From positions 72,191,617-72,255,616 of the forward strand of contig NC_087063.1 of NCBI RefSeq assembly GCF_963678635.1: a stretch of DNA of 64,000 nucleotides, read 5' to 3'. Positions within the stretch are counted from its first letter, which is position 1, and each line of letters starts with the position of its first letter. This DNA comes from Symsagittifera roscoffensis. Lineage: Eukaryota > Xenacoelomorpha > Acoela > Convolutidae. Positions 26,659 to 37,951 of this stretch are shown here, in pieces. The notes beneath the pieces were generated by a model, which was given only the letters and a program-made list of their open reading frames with translations, was not told the origin of the DNA and searched no databases. The position numbers and the translations under genes are program-made.

Positions 26659-28017
26659 GTAGAGAGGACATATATCATACTCATAACTTAATAGTTTTTA
26701 ATTTAACCCGGGTCGAGGTCCCATAGTCATGTCCAGTTTTAGTGGGTGGAGCCGCATCCTCATTCAGAGTCAAATTGCATAGTCGCGCCATGAGATTGAG
26801 TCTGTGCAAAGTCAGGAAATAAGTCGTGCCGTGGGTCTCGAAATTCTGAGCTCATATTTTCCAGACTTTCGCGACTTTATGTAGAGATTTTTGCGACTAA
26901 ATTTTGGTATGTCCTGACTTAGGCGACCCTCGGTGCGACTTTCGCGATCTTATGCCCAGACTTTCGCGACCAAATTATGATATATCCAGACTTTCGCGAC
27001 CTACTGGGACAACTTTTGCGACCAATGCCCAGATTTTCCAGATTTTTTGTCCAAACTCAGAACCTCGGCGCGACTATGTAATTTGGTTGAGGACGAGGCG
27101 CGGCCCAAGGCGCGACATTCAGAACTGGTGCAACCAAAGTGGAGACTTTCGCGACAAGGTGGAGACGGCGCGACCAAGAAAAAATATCGCGCGATTAAGG
27201 TGGAGACGGCGCGATTAAGGTGGAGACGCCGCGATCGAGAAACAATTTCTCGCGATTTTTGCGACCGAGGTGGAGACGGCGTGACTTTGCGACCCACGAT
27301 GCGACTTTTACGTATTTCCAGACCTTGACTACATAATTTTTTGCCAAGGCTCTTCATATTGGGTTTGGAAAACATTTGAAAAAATGCAAACAGTGTGACA
27401 ATGCAATCTGTGTGTAACAGATACAAACAGTAAAACAATCCAGAAAATACGTATTTTTAAAGTGCAAAGGACAAGAGTTCTACACTTATTAAGAGTCGAT
27501 GAAGGCAGTGAAGCTTCTTATAAAGATAGTGAACCTTTTTTATTCAGGAAAAAGGCTCAAAAACCTGTTCACTCTCAAATTTCATTTTTCGCTCTTTGAC
27601 TTTTAAGTTTTTGTGATCGACTTCTTAAATTGAAAAAAAAATAGATTATAAATTTCAGATTTTCCACTGGAACAAAAATTTTACCTTTTGAAACAGTTTT
27701 CATTTTATTTTAGTTTTATCAAAAAAGTGTCAGTTATAAATTGTTCTTGAAATTCAAAGAGCTCTAAGGCTTTAAATTTCTCACTTTGAAACTCGATCGA
27801 TGAAGTTGTTTCAAAAAACAAGTCAGTTTGATTCCGTTTCCTTGTCTTCTCTTTTCCAACTGTCTGTTGGCTTTGTTTTTCATGTTTGGCTGAATGCGCT
27901 TTTGGCTTTTTTAATAGCGTTTTCGGTTTTCGACACCGATATATTTCTTTTGTTGTTTTTTGTTTCAAATTGAACACCACATCTGAGTCACGGGCTAATG
28001 GTTGAACTTTGTTTAAG
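26659..28017 (+). other. Gene A intron 3, with a GCGAC-rich degenerate minisatellite
   Basis: GT-AG intron. 26860-27320 is full of variants of CCAGACTTTCGCGACC and AGGTGGAGACGGCGCGA, much more GC-rich than the surroundings. The rest is AT-rich, and the open frames there have no recognisable coding character. Confidence 0.65.
26860..27320 (+). repeat. Degenerate minisatellite of GCGAC motifs
   Basis: CCAGACTTTCGCGAC recurs with variable spacers, followed by several copies of AAGGTGGAGACGGCGCGA. The units are too diverged to give one period. Confidence 0.65.
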
Positions 28018-28168
28018 GTATCAGTCAGGGGTCCGTCAAGCTGTATTTTTTCTGACCGACGGAAGATCACAAGAACCAGTAGATGATGCAGCCAAAGATC
28101 TTCATACCTTGGATCCAGCTATTTATGCGATAGGCGTCTCCAGGAAAGTAGACGAATACGAGCTGGAG
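28018..28168 (+). CDS. Gene A exon: vWA domain, C-terminal part
   Basis: Acceptor GTTTAAG|G completes an Arg codon; the translation RYQSGVRQAVFFLTDGRS aligns with gene B RYQQTGIGQAVFVLTDGKS. The TDG aspartate is the third MIDAS residue. AIYAIGVSRKVDEYELE follows. Alignment places the end after GAG at 28168. The next bases are GCAAGG, a good GC-type donor, and the joined protein then matches gene B residue for residue. Confidence 0.85.
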
Positions 28169-28411
28169 GCAAGGATTTTAAATATAAATAAAAAAACTTT
28201 TTCTACCTCAGTCTCAACCACATTTCAATGTCATTTGCAAAAAAACGGGCACTTTTCCGTCTCAACTTTTCTGTCTCAAATTTGTTTTCAGCTTAAAATA
28301 ACAATTTTTGCGTAATTATATGGCTCAATGAAAATTTTGAAGATTAAGTCTGTTCAAAATAGTTAATTTGCTTGCCATACAACAAGTTCCATTGCATTAT
28401 GGCAAGTAATG

Positions 28412-28985
28412 AAAACAAGACTGCTCGTATCAGGGCTAAGCCCTGAATGTTCTGACTTCCATTTAAGGTCTATGGAGCATTAATGACATGAAAACAAGAC
28501 TGTTCGTATCAGAGCGAAGCCCTGAGTTTTCCGACTTCCTTTTAAGGTCCATGGAGCATTAATGACATGAAAACGTAACATTTGAGATTTTTTTGAAAAT
28601 CATCCCCCACACGCCATATAAAGTACAAAGTGATAGATCTGGCTCCTTTAACAAATCAATTATGGCAAATACGCTTCGTACAACCAATTTGGAACTATTT
28701 CTAAGACGGATTAAATCTCCACTTAAGCGTTAATAGCGCGAAACATATCGCGTGTTAATTGTCCCTAATTGGCCAAAATAGCAATCTTTGAACCCCATAA
28801 CTTTACCAAAATTAATCGCAGGTGAAATATCTTTTGCACATTTAAGCTCAAAACAAAAATACCATTTGAATGATATAAAAGAATCCAACGAAAATGGCTA
28901 GTTAGAAAAACGAAATTTGTCTCAAGAAAAAAACCCACCACGAACACAAATACTCCGTCACTTTTGTTACGAAATTCGAAACAAT
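28412..28985 (+). repeat. 530-bp family, copy 5, with tandem-duplicated head
   Basis: Two consecutive heads (AACAAGACTGCTCGTATCAG at 28412 and a variant with ACTGTTCGTATCAGAGCG at 28495) precede one body and tail. The tail is diverged (ACGAAATTCGAAACA). Confidence 0.8.
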
Positions 28986-29065
28986 TATTGCTTGGTGAAC
29001 AGATTAACTTTTGTGAACATATTTATTCTACAAACTTTACAGGGTGGCATCACGCATTGATTCAT

Positions 29066-29125
29066 AACAAGACTGCTCGTATATCAGGGTGAAGCTCTGA
29101 ATGTCCCAGGTGCTCCTTAATTGAT
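29066..29125 (+). repeat. 530-bp family, isolated head
   Basis: AACAAGACTGCTCGTATATC then AGGGTGAAGCTCTGAATGTC. The rest of the repeat is missing. Confidence 0.7.
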
Positions 29126-29462
29126 GTCGAATAGTTGTTGGCAGTGAAATTATGTAAAAGATACAAATTTTGGACAATATCAAATATCAAATATTGACTA
29201 ATCCGAAGCTAATACGACCAATTGCCTCTTTTCAATTTGGAACAGTTTTGTAGTGCGCAATAGTTAGCCACGCAGGAAAAACTCGTGTTACGCATTCAAC
29301 GTCATAAAAAAATTTTGATATCAGGCATAAGTTAGCCCGGTGTCCCACTCTTTAATCCCTCACTCACGCGTTTAAAATAGAGATAACCTACATGGTGCTA
29401 ATTGAAGGCAACAAAAGACGTTTGTGAGTTTAGAAAAAAAATGCTGCCTATTTATTTAACCA

Positions 29463-30970
29463 ATGTTATACCACTCTATCAGATCAGATATAATGTTTAA
29501 AGCGTCATTCCGTTTTACTTTATCATCGAAAGACAAACAAATGCTAGTGGTATCAGGCCACGAGTATTACCTTAAACGCAAAAACAAGACAAGAACAAAT
29601 TGGAACTGCTCGAAGTACCAAACCCATAAATGCCGCGGAACAGCAACCTTTATTGAATTGAGGGGTCAACATAATCACGATATTTCCTCCATCAAACCTG
29701 ATGCTCGACTAGTTTTGAAAAACATCAAGGATCTAAGCGATAGTAATACCCCAACCGTCGCAGTCGCAACCACCATTCAGCCCATTACAGACGACATTGC
29801 CACTCAACTAGCCCTACCAACCACAGAAAATATAATTCGCACCGCACAACGAGCGTGCAAGCAACGAGAAGAAGTCTTACTAGTCTCCGCAGCAACTAGA
29901 AGCTTATAAGAATTGACAGTGGGCAAAATGATCACGAGAGGATTAATTTATTCGGCGACCCTGAAATGCTACGTGTGCTTGAAACATCCAACTTTTTATT
30001 GGCTGATGGAACTTTCAAAGTCACTCCGAAAATGTTTTTATCAATTTTATTCCATCCACTTTAGTCTTTCAGGAATAGCCCCGTCTTGCATATATGCGTT
30101 GTTGCCAAATAAAACAGAAAAAACATACCACCGTTCCTTAGAAGCCCTAAAAATAATAGCACCTGACAGTAGACTTGAAAAAATTTTATTGGATTTTGAG
30201 CAGGCCGCTATTCAAGCGTTGCATTAAAAATCTTTCCCGAGTCCAAGCTGTCGGGATGTTTCTTCCATCTTTCACAACGTCTTTTGAGAAAAATTGCGGA
30301 GCTAGAATTGAAAAAGGATTACGAAACAAACCACGAATTCGCTTTAGCACTCAAAAATGTTGACCGCACTGGTTTTTGAAAAAGAAGAAGACATAGGAAA
30401 TTCATACGATAAAATAGTGGAGGAAATTCAATTAAATTGCGATCGCACCATAAAAGAACAGGAAAAATAGCACAAGTTGACGAGCTTTGCCTTTATTTTG
30501 GATCTAACTACATAAAAAGTCTCGTCCCGAATCGAGAAGCCCTATTCCCCCTTCATTATGGAATAAAAGGGATGCGGCATCATCGGGTTTGGCCAGAACA
30601 ACAAATGCTGTAGAGGGCTGGCATTATGGCATACAGTCATACTTCAGTGGATCACATCCCAGTATATGGAAAGTAATTGCAAATTTGCAAAAAGATGCTT
30701 CCGTCAAAAACTTAATTTCTATAACGCCTCGAGTGGGCACCAATTTACAAAAAAGAAAAATATCGGGTGCTCAACAAAAAAGTGCAGAATATTATGCATG
30801 TTTACGAAGAAAAAACGGATTTACGTTTCTTTCGCGCTTTGGCGAACTTGAGTTAAATATTCGCTTTTTTCTTCTTTGTATATATTTTCAATTTAAAATT
30901 TCGTTTGTCAACTTTTTTCAGAAAAGACGTCTCCTTGCAGCCTCTCGGAGACGTAAAAAAATGCATTGAC
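29463..30970 (+). pseudogene. FLYWCH/MULE-type transposase remnant
   Basis: 29490-29680 encodes a FLYWCH-type zinc finger (LVVSGHEYYLKRKNKTR, WNCSKYQTHKC, HNHD). Further on, in changing frames, are FLLADGTFKVTP, PSCIYALLPNKTEKTYHRSL, ILLDFEQAA and RTTNAVEGWHYGIQS, blocks typical of Mutator-like transposases that carry a FLYWCH domain in animals. At least two frame changes (near 29910 and 30055) and stops show that it is dead. It lies in gene A intron 4. Domain names are from recognition of motifs. Confidence 0.8.
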
Positions 30971-31654
30971 TTGACTCGCATTTGAAAAATGCTGTCTCTA
31001 GCAATTTAACCCCGGAACAATCGCTCCTTTGGATGGATGGGACGCTAGATTGGGACTAGGAGCTGGCAAACCATTTAGACTTTGCGTTGTAGGCCAACAA
31101 TTCCAAAGAAAATTGACAAAGTTTAAATGGTTCGAAAAAATAGATGTTTTACTTAAAATGATCGGTATTTCAAATTAAAATGGTCCGCTTAGATCAATTT
31201 TTGAGTCACAACCCGTTCTCATTCCATGTTTCATATAAATTCAACCAAATAATTTTTAATTGGCAGAAATTGTTTCAAGATCAAGTTCGGTTTTCGAAAA
31301 ATTTAATCAGTTTTGGTAACTAATTTGAATCATGTCGGTCGGATTCGTTTTCAAGTTAATATCATAGTTTAGACTATCGGCAAGGTCATGTCTGTTCAAA
31401 TCTAAAACGCATTAAACAGCGTGCTTGTTAACTCATTTTGGTTCGCAAAATTTTTTGCAACTAAAGCTTTGATGCTTACCGACGATATGATTCCGAATCC
31501 TTTTCAAGTAAATTTTATTTTGATTCTAACAATTGGTTTTAAAAAGGGGTTAAACTGTAGTGGGGTTATCTGATTTCGGGGTTTTATGAGAGGGGTTTAA
31601 GAAAAAAGGGTTACAAAACACGAATTGATAAACTTGGGAACCAGTTAGCCCAGA

Positions 31655-32275
31655 GCATGGCCAACATGGCAATTTTTAAGCCCCCAGAACTTTCCAAAAA
31701 CTAACCGAAGATAAGTTTTAAACATCGTGTCGATATCTTCAATGGAGCATAAAATGTTTTTGATAATAACTATTACTTCAGTCGCCTAAAGGTGACGGAT
31801 TAATGAACATACCAAGAAAAGCATTCCGCAATTTTTCAAACTCGGAACAATAACACGTAAAAGATCTTGGCAGTTTTTAAGCCCTCAGAACTTTCGAAAA
31901 GTAACCGAAAGTAAATTTTAAACATCTTGTCGATATCTTCAATAGAGCATAAAATTTTTTTGATAATAACTATTACTTCAGTCGCCTAAAGTTGACCGAT
32001 TAATGAACATACCAAGAAAAACATTCCCTAATTTTTTAAACTCGGAACAATAACACGTAAAACAACTTGGCAATTTTTAAGCCCTCAGAACTTTCGAAAA
32101 GTAACCGAAAGTAAATTTTAAACATCTTGCCGATATCTTCAATGGAGCATAAAAAATTGTTTGATAAAAACTATTACTTCAATCGCCAAACGTTGGCCGA
32201 ATGATGAACACAACAAGCAGAAACCATCCGCAATTTTTCAAGGTCGGAACAATGACGCATAAAACAACTGAGAAA
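31655..32275 (+). repeat. Tandem trimer with a 200-bp unit
   Basis: Three copies start with TGGCAATTTTTAAGCCC-like sequence at 31667, 31868 and 32068 (periods 201 and 200). Each contains TTCAATGGAGCATAAAA, ACTATTACTTCAGTCGCC and a CAATTTTTCAAACTCGGAACA-like end. GGCAATTTTTAAGCCC and CTCGGAACAA recall parts of the 530-bp family, so a distant relation is possible. Confidence 0.85.
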
Positions 32276-32734
32276 AATAGGAACAATAGGTTATGATTTA
32301 AAATGCGGGGAAGTGAAAAGAAGCCGGAAAGTGTGTTAACACTACCAAAATGTAGTAAATGCTGACATGGCGAACAAACTAATTATTGTGAACAATTTGC
32401 CAGCACTGGTGCCTCATATATGGTATTCAAATTTATTGGATTTTCCTTGTCAGAGTCCGTAAAAGTTAAAACTAACCGATTATGATGCTCCAAACTCATT
32501 TCTTAAAAACGGATTGTAAACTAGTTTTAGTCACATTAATGAGCTAAACTTTAATCTATTTGAATCGTTTATCATGTATTGCGATCATTTTTTCTAATTT
32601 TGTCAGAGTTTTTGAAAACAGCGCAGTGTATTCTAAAAGTTGACATTTGCTTTTGATATAACACTCATTGTATTAGAAAAGTGCAAAAATAAGACTTTTC
32701 GGCTGAGCAAATTGTTACCTTATGTTCAATCTTT

Positions 32735-33084
32735 CGGAACTTTTTTGAAATTAGTTGTTCAAATTATATTTTATTTCACCGTAAAATATTCAGAACTAAC
32801 CAATCATAATTCATGACTAAAACCTGAAAGCCCAGTGATTCTGAGAATTAAAAACAAAGTTTGAAATCAGTTACTTTATCTTCTCCTCTAACTTCGCAAT
32901 ATACCAGTATACCTCTAGATCTATTGATCTATTGAGACTAGGAAACATAAGAGTAAGATTAGGATTGGTATTGGACTACGGAGTTGCACGAACCTATCCG
33001 GCCGAAAACAGATGGCGTGACGAACAGATGGTGTACCCTATCCAAAAATACCCTATGAGAAAGCCACACCGGATCTAAACTCCA
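32735..33084 (+). repeat. 5' LTR of the decayed element
   Basis: Starts CGGAACTTTTTTGAAATTAG, ends GATCTAAACTCCA. A primer-site-like CTGTTGCGACGAACGAG follows directly. Confidence 0.75.
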
Positions 33085-34846
33085 CTGTTGCGACGAACGA
33101 GTCTCGAGCAGACCTATCCTTTATTTTGTTTTGGAAAGCATTACACTAATCAGAAGTAAAATTAGCTTAATTACACGTCTTAATAGGTTCAATAAAGCCG
33201 AGCCGAAAAATATTCAAGAAAATTTTCCTCACAAAACGACGAAAACAAATCAGCATCGCATTGGGAAAACAAGAAGAAACGACAACAGACAATTCACCAA
33301 TAAACTATTTTTGCAGTAAATCCTAATACTACTGAAGTAACTGGATCAAATTGAGCCGTACAAACAACAAAACATTGGCGTTTAAAATTAAGTAAATTAC
33401 TAGTAACTGATATACTTACCAATTAGGAGTCAACAAAAACACATCTGCCCCAAAAATTTAAATCTGCAGTAACTTTTAAAAAAAAAATTCATCTTTTTTT
33501 TATAAGTTCATTACGTAGAAAAAAAAACTAACAAAAAAACTAGTTTATTATTCGTTAGACATCAGCGTTCGTTGAAGTGTAACTTCTTGTCATCTGACTT
33601 TTTTATCTAAAACATTCAATAAAAGTTTTTAATTTAAATAAAATTATAGAAATTCTTACTATAATTAAACTTTCTGCTTTAGAAACTAGTTAATTTAAGT
33701 TGCAAGATCATCAAGGCCTTTCTTTGGATTGTTAAATTTAAAAGAACTTAAATGCATTTAAGTAACAAGATCATTGAAACTTCTCCTTGGATTTTTAACT
33801 TTAACAAACTTTAATCATCTCTTTTCAAAATCCAGATCATCAAGGCTTTCCTTGGATCTATTAAAATTAAACCTTTCAAACTCAATCCATCCCTCTGATT
33901 AGGTGTCTAACGACGCCTGGTGTCGATTCACTTTCCAACCCGTTCACACTACCAGGGAATAACTGACAGTTTTTACCTAAAGAACTTACCATTCAAACAG
34001 TCCTCAAAATTCTTAAGCTCCAAAAAAGTATCTAACGATCTACTTCCATTCTAAATAAGGCTAAACCTTGTGGATTGATTTAATATTCTCAAACCCTCGA
34101 TCTCATACCGCCATCTTTTTAAGTAAGATGGAAAGTACTTGAATGCAGATAACGCCAGACATTGAATAGCAGTACATATCGTTCAACAAAATTGATCAAT
34201 CTCTCCCCAACCCGTCTATACACGACAAACATACGGCACAAGGTTTTAAGATAACAGTCACAAAAGACTAACAGTTTAAAAAATTAGAAAAATAACAACT
34301 GGGCTTTGCATCAATCCTTCATCCTAACGCTCATGACAAAATCAAAGATATGAAATATGAAATAATTAGACAATAATTATCCACAATTGCTTCATTAAAG
34401 GTTACCAATACAATCTCAAACTAACACGAAATCAAGTCGAAAAAACACACGCGAAAAACAAATTTCACTTACAAACAAAACAATTTATGAAAAACCGTTT
34501 TTCAAGACAACGCAACCCAATTTCAGAAACAGGTACTACAAGTAAAAGCAGTCTTCAGCTCCTTCAAAATCCAATAACAAGAACACTGTTCTAAAACCAG
34601 ATCAAACAGGATGGTGTATTCTTTTGAAACCAAAAACCAACTTTTTAAGATCACATGCAGTTTTAGTAAGTCCCAGATTAACACTTAAAACGAAAGAATT
34701 GTTTTAATCAATGGAACACAAACACAGAAATTCACTGACAAAAACACCAGGTAAAAACAACAAAAATAGTTTATCTTCAAAACAACCCTTTACTCGCTGA
34801 ACCGTTCTCAGGTATACTACCACAACTGGCCTAAATCATCAGCAGC

Positions 34847-34875
34847 ACGTCCTGAGCATGCTCTATAGCCGGCCT
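34847..34875 (+). promoter_or_regulatory. Conserved 29-nt block in the decayed element
   Basis: Identical over 29 nt, in reverse orientation, to 8389-8417 of the intact element, including GAGCATGCTC and the CCGGC motif. Confidence 0.6.
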
Positions 34876-35484
34876 CACCAAACGAGCTACATCACCCTTA
34901 GACACATTCCACTCTGTGTCTGCTAAGAGTGGCTCCAGCGTAATTAACTCTTCAAAATACCCAAATTAAAATAAAGCTTCTATGAAAACAACTAACTAAT
35001 TCATAACTGAGTTTGAAACTGAAATTACTAAAGTCCAGAAATAAGTTTGTAAAAGTTTCCACCGAGGATATTTCATGAGCAGAAAATTGGAGATATTTGA
35101 TCACTCGAAGATTGGGAATCTCTTGGTTTTGCTTGCCGCAGTCTCAACCTTCTCCGGATATAATGTATGGAGTTGACAACAAACAAAAGGAATCCTTTGA
35201 AACAGAACAACTCGATGTCAAACTCTACATTTATGTCTTTTATTACTTGACTTTTCTCTTAATAAAAGAACCTTTTGTCTCGCTCGTAGTCTTTATCTGA
35301 GTTATTAAATCGATCATCTTCTATCACTTTTCTTCGCACCACTTCGATCTCTCTGGATTCACAATAATCCTTCATGGTCAAATTTCTTTCGCAGATACAG
35401 ACAAGAAACCTTCTTAGAAACTCAAAAAACACTCCTGTATGAAAAGACCCTTTAATTTTAAAAAGGCTCTAGACCCCGTATGAG

Positions 35485-35847
35485 TGGAACTACTTTGAAA
35501 TTAGTTATTTAAACTATATTTGATTTCCGTGCAAAACATTCATAACTAACCAATCATAGTTCATGACCAATTCCTACTCCAATTTTGTACACCTGATGAC
35601 CTAGTGATTCAGAGAAACAAGAATAAAGATTGAAATCAGTTATTTTCTTCTTTCCTGTAACTTCGCAATAAACCAGTTATTTCTCTAGATCTATTGAGAC
35701 TAGGATATATAAGAGTAAGATTAGGATTGGTATTGCACTAAGGGGTTCCACGAACCTATCCGGTTAAAAATAGATAGCGCTGACGAACAGACGGTGTACC
35801 CTGTCCGAATTTACTCTATAAGAAGGGCGCCTCGGACCTAAACTCCC
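35485..35847 (+). repeat. 3' LTR of the decayed element
   Basis: Starts TGGAACTACTTTGAAATTAG, ends GGACCTAAACTCCC. Clearly diverged from the 5' LTR, so the insertion is old. Confidence 0.75.
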
Positions 35848-36319
35848 TCCGCCATTTTTCATAAACATTATATCCGTTTATTTTTGCTGACCTTAATTGA
35901 CACTCTGCTCTCTCTATTCCAGTTCACCTTGTATCATGTCCATGTTTGAACCGAACCCCTCCCCACTCAATCCTCTGTTAAACAATCCCCGTCCACGTTT
36001 CGGGGGCCAAGGTTAACGAACGTAACCCTTCATGGAATCTGAGCAACATTGAACAGCTATCAATACAGAAGCAGACATGTTAATTATGCAAATAAAACGA
36101 TATATACGATTGACCTTACTTTTCTAATTTTATCAAAAATGGCTGCCGGATGCCTCGGAGTTTTCTAGCAGAGTTCAGCGGGTTTTATTGTGGGGTTTTG
36201 TACTGAGCTTAAGCTTGAGTTTTCTACTCTATTCGAGCTTACTTTTTGAGACGATAAAAATCCAGTGCTTTCCTGTCAGTTTAATAAGTAAAGCGTCCCT
36301 GAGCAGAGCTGTATTGTAG

Positions 36320-37699
36320 GTGATAGCTAGCAGACCGGATTACTGGAGACACTATGACAACATGGCTGATGTGGAGGCTGATATAGAAGCGATCAAAGAC
36401 GATATGTGTAGACTAGAGATGGGACAGGCAACACTGCCTACTTGTCCACCAAGTACAACGCTCCAAGCAACTACTTCAAGTACGACAAGTAGCACAGACT
36501 CTCCAACAACATCTGCGACAACTTCGGCAACGACTACGACGACAACCGCTCCACCCACTACTACGACAACAACGACAACTCCTCCACCGACGACTACGAC
36601 AACAACGACAACACCTCTACCGACTACTACGACAACAACTACGACTACTTCACCGACGACTACGACAACAACTACAACTCCTCCACCGACGACTACGACA
36701 ACAACGACAACACCTCCACCGACAACGACAACGACGACACCTCTACCGACTACTACGACAACAACTACGACTCCTTCACCGACGACTACGACAACAACTA
36801 CAACACCTCCACCGGCTACTACGACAACATCTACGACTCCTCCACCGACGACTACGACAACAACTACAACACCTCCACCGACTACTACGACAACATCTAC
36901 GACTCCTCCACCGACGACTACGACAACAACTACAACGCCTCCACCGACTACTACGACAACATCTACGACTCCTCCACCGACTACAACGACAACAACGACA
37001 ACATCTCCACCGACTACTACGACAACATCTACGACTCCTCCACCGACTACTACGACAACAACGACAACACTTCCACCGACGACTACGACAACAACTACGA
37101 CTCCTTCACCGACGACTACGACAACAGCGACATCTCCACCGACGACTACGACAACAACTACAACACCTCCACCGACGACTATGACAACAACGGCATCTCC
37201 ACCGACGACAACGACAACAACTACAACACCTCCACCGACGACTACGACAACAACTACAACTCCTCCACCGATGACTACGACAACGACGACAACATCTCCA
37301 CCGACTACTACTAGAACAGCTACGACTCCTTCACCGACGACTACGACAACAGCGACACCTCCGCCGACAACTGCGACAACAACGACAGCGAAAGAAAGCA
37401 GCACTACTCTCGGGGGTGGTTTCGGAGGCACTCCTCCTCCTGCGCAGACTAGTCCTCCCTTTAGTGCCAATCCGATTGGCCCAACAACTACTTCTCTTAT
37501 CGGTCCAGGTGCCTCGGGTGGCAGTAATGATTACGATTATGCAGATACTCCTGATCATCCTAAAGAGTTTCAGCAGCAGATGATGTTTGCTTCGGCTGCA
37601 ATTTTTACAACTTACTTGCCTGTTTGGATTACTAGTTTCGTTTGTGTCTTCACAATTTTCATCGCGTACTACAAGTTCCGAAGAATTGCTGTTGTGTGA
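36320..37699 (+). CDS. Gene A last exon: vWA end, Thr/Pro mucin stalk, membrane anchor
   Basis: Acceptor GTATTGTAG|GTG, phase 0. The first 45 codons (IASRPDYWRHYDNMADVEAD ...) align with gene B and finish the vWA domain. Then about 300 residues are almost only Thr and Pro in 11-residue units of the type TPPPTTTTTTT (33-nt period), expected to be heavily O-glycosylated. The C-terminus has a hydrophobic span (FTTYLPVWITSFVCVFTIFI) and a short basic tail (YYKFRRIAVV), which suggests a type I membrane protein. The stop is at 37697-37699. The long antisense frame across the repeat is a by-product of its composition. Confidence 0.92.
   Translation: MIASRPDYWRHYDNMADVEADIEAIKDDMCRLEMGQATLPTCPPSTTLQATTSSTTSSTDSPTTSATTSATTTTTTAPPTTTTTTTTPPPTTTTTTTTPLPTTTTTTTTTSPTTTTTTTTPPPTTTTTTTTPPPTTTTTTPLPTTTTTTTTPSPTTTTTTTTPPPATTTTSTTPPPTTTTTTTTPPPTTTTTSTTPPPTTTTTTTTPPPTTTTTSTTPPPTTTTTTTTSPPTTTTTSTTPPPTTTTTTTTLPPTTTTTTTTPSPTTTTTATSPPTTTTTTTTPPPTTMTTTASPPTTTTTTTTPPPTTTTTTTTPPPMTTTTTTTSPPTTTRTATTPSPTTTTTATPPPTTATTTTAKESSTTLGGGFGGTPPPAQTSPPFSANPIGPTTTSLIGPGASGGSNDYDYADTPDHPKEFQQQMMFASAAIFTTYLPVWITSFVCVFTIFIAYYKFRRIAVV
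36540..37380 (+). repeat. Coding minisatellite, 33-bp units (Thr/Pro)
   Basis: Units such as CCTCCACCGACGACTACGAC then AACAACTACAACA repeat about 25 times with mostly synonymous changes and a few Ser, Leu, Met or Ala replacements. Adjacent units pair into a 66-bp alternation of TTTTTSTTPPP and TTTTTTTTPPP in the middle part. Confidence 0.9.
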
Positions 37700-37751
37700 A
37701 TTACCCGTCCTGTGATTCTCAAGTGTTACTGAAATTTTCTCATTGTTTTTT

Positions 37752-37951
37752 NNNNNNNNNNNNNNNNNNNNNNNNNNNNNNNNNNNNNNNNNNNNNNNNN
37801 NNNNNNNNNNNNNNNNNNNNNNNNNNNNNNNNNNNNNNNNNNNNNNNNNNNNNNNNNNNNNNNNNNNNNNNNNNNNNNNNNNNNNNNNNNNNNNNNNNNN
37901 NNNNNNNNNNNNNNNNNNNNNNNNNNNNNNNNNNNNNNNNNNNNNNNNNNN
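37752..37951. other. Assembly gap, 200 N
   Basis: Exactly 200 N, a conventional scaffold gap of unknown true size. It lies just after the gene A stop codon, so the 3' UTR is not fully seen. Confidence 1.

Larger units (their letters stand above)
28169..29462 (+). other. Gene A intron 4, first part
   Basis: Begins GCAAGG. Holds a 530-bp family copy with a duplicated head (28412-28985) and a lone head fragment (29066-29125). The rest is AT-rich and unremarkable. Confidence 0.65.
32735..35847 (+). mobile_element. Decayed, internally deleted relative of the large retroelement
   Basis: Two diverged LTRs (32735-33084, 35485-35847) match the sense strand of the large element's LTR (GAGTAAGATTAGGATTGGTA, GGTGTACCCTATCC). 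Leader hairpins, a start-codon region (about 34333) and the 29-nt 3' block (34847-34875) survive, but gag, pol and env are gone. It is plus-oriented, opposite to the intact copy. Either an old deletion derivative or a non-autonomous (LARD-like) subfamily. Confidence 0.85.
391..37699 (+). other. Gene A locus: vWA/mucin-like membrane protein, exons spread over 37 kb
   Basis: Five exons at 391-~578, ~2777-3129, 26413-26658, 28018-28168 and 36320-37699 read as one protein when aligned with gene B (43294-49455). Exon phases agree (2, 2, 0 at the three resolved junctions) and no stop interrupts them. The order is lysozyme/SLT-like domain, vWA domain, Thr/Pro-rich stalk, membrane anchor. Introns: 3130-26412 (GT-AG, 23.3 kb, containing the retroelement), 26659-28017 (GT-AG), 28169-36319 (GC-AG, 8.2 kb). 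The first exon with the signal peptide, continuous with the domain in gene B, is separated by an intron ending at 390 and was not identified. Exon structure is inferred from paralogue alignment, not from transcripts. Confidence 0.8.

Noticed and set aside
34800-35300. Possible coding remnant in the decayed retroelement (67-codon frame at 35097)
   Set aside because: Lies in the part homologous to the non-coding 3' region; no match to the element's proteins.
36352-37470. 372-aa Val/Gly-rich open frame on the minus strand
   Set aside because: Mirror image of the Thr/Pro coding repeat of gene A; the sense strand has homology, splice sites and a membrane anchor.
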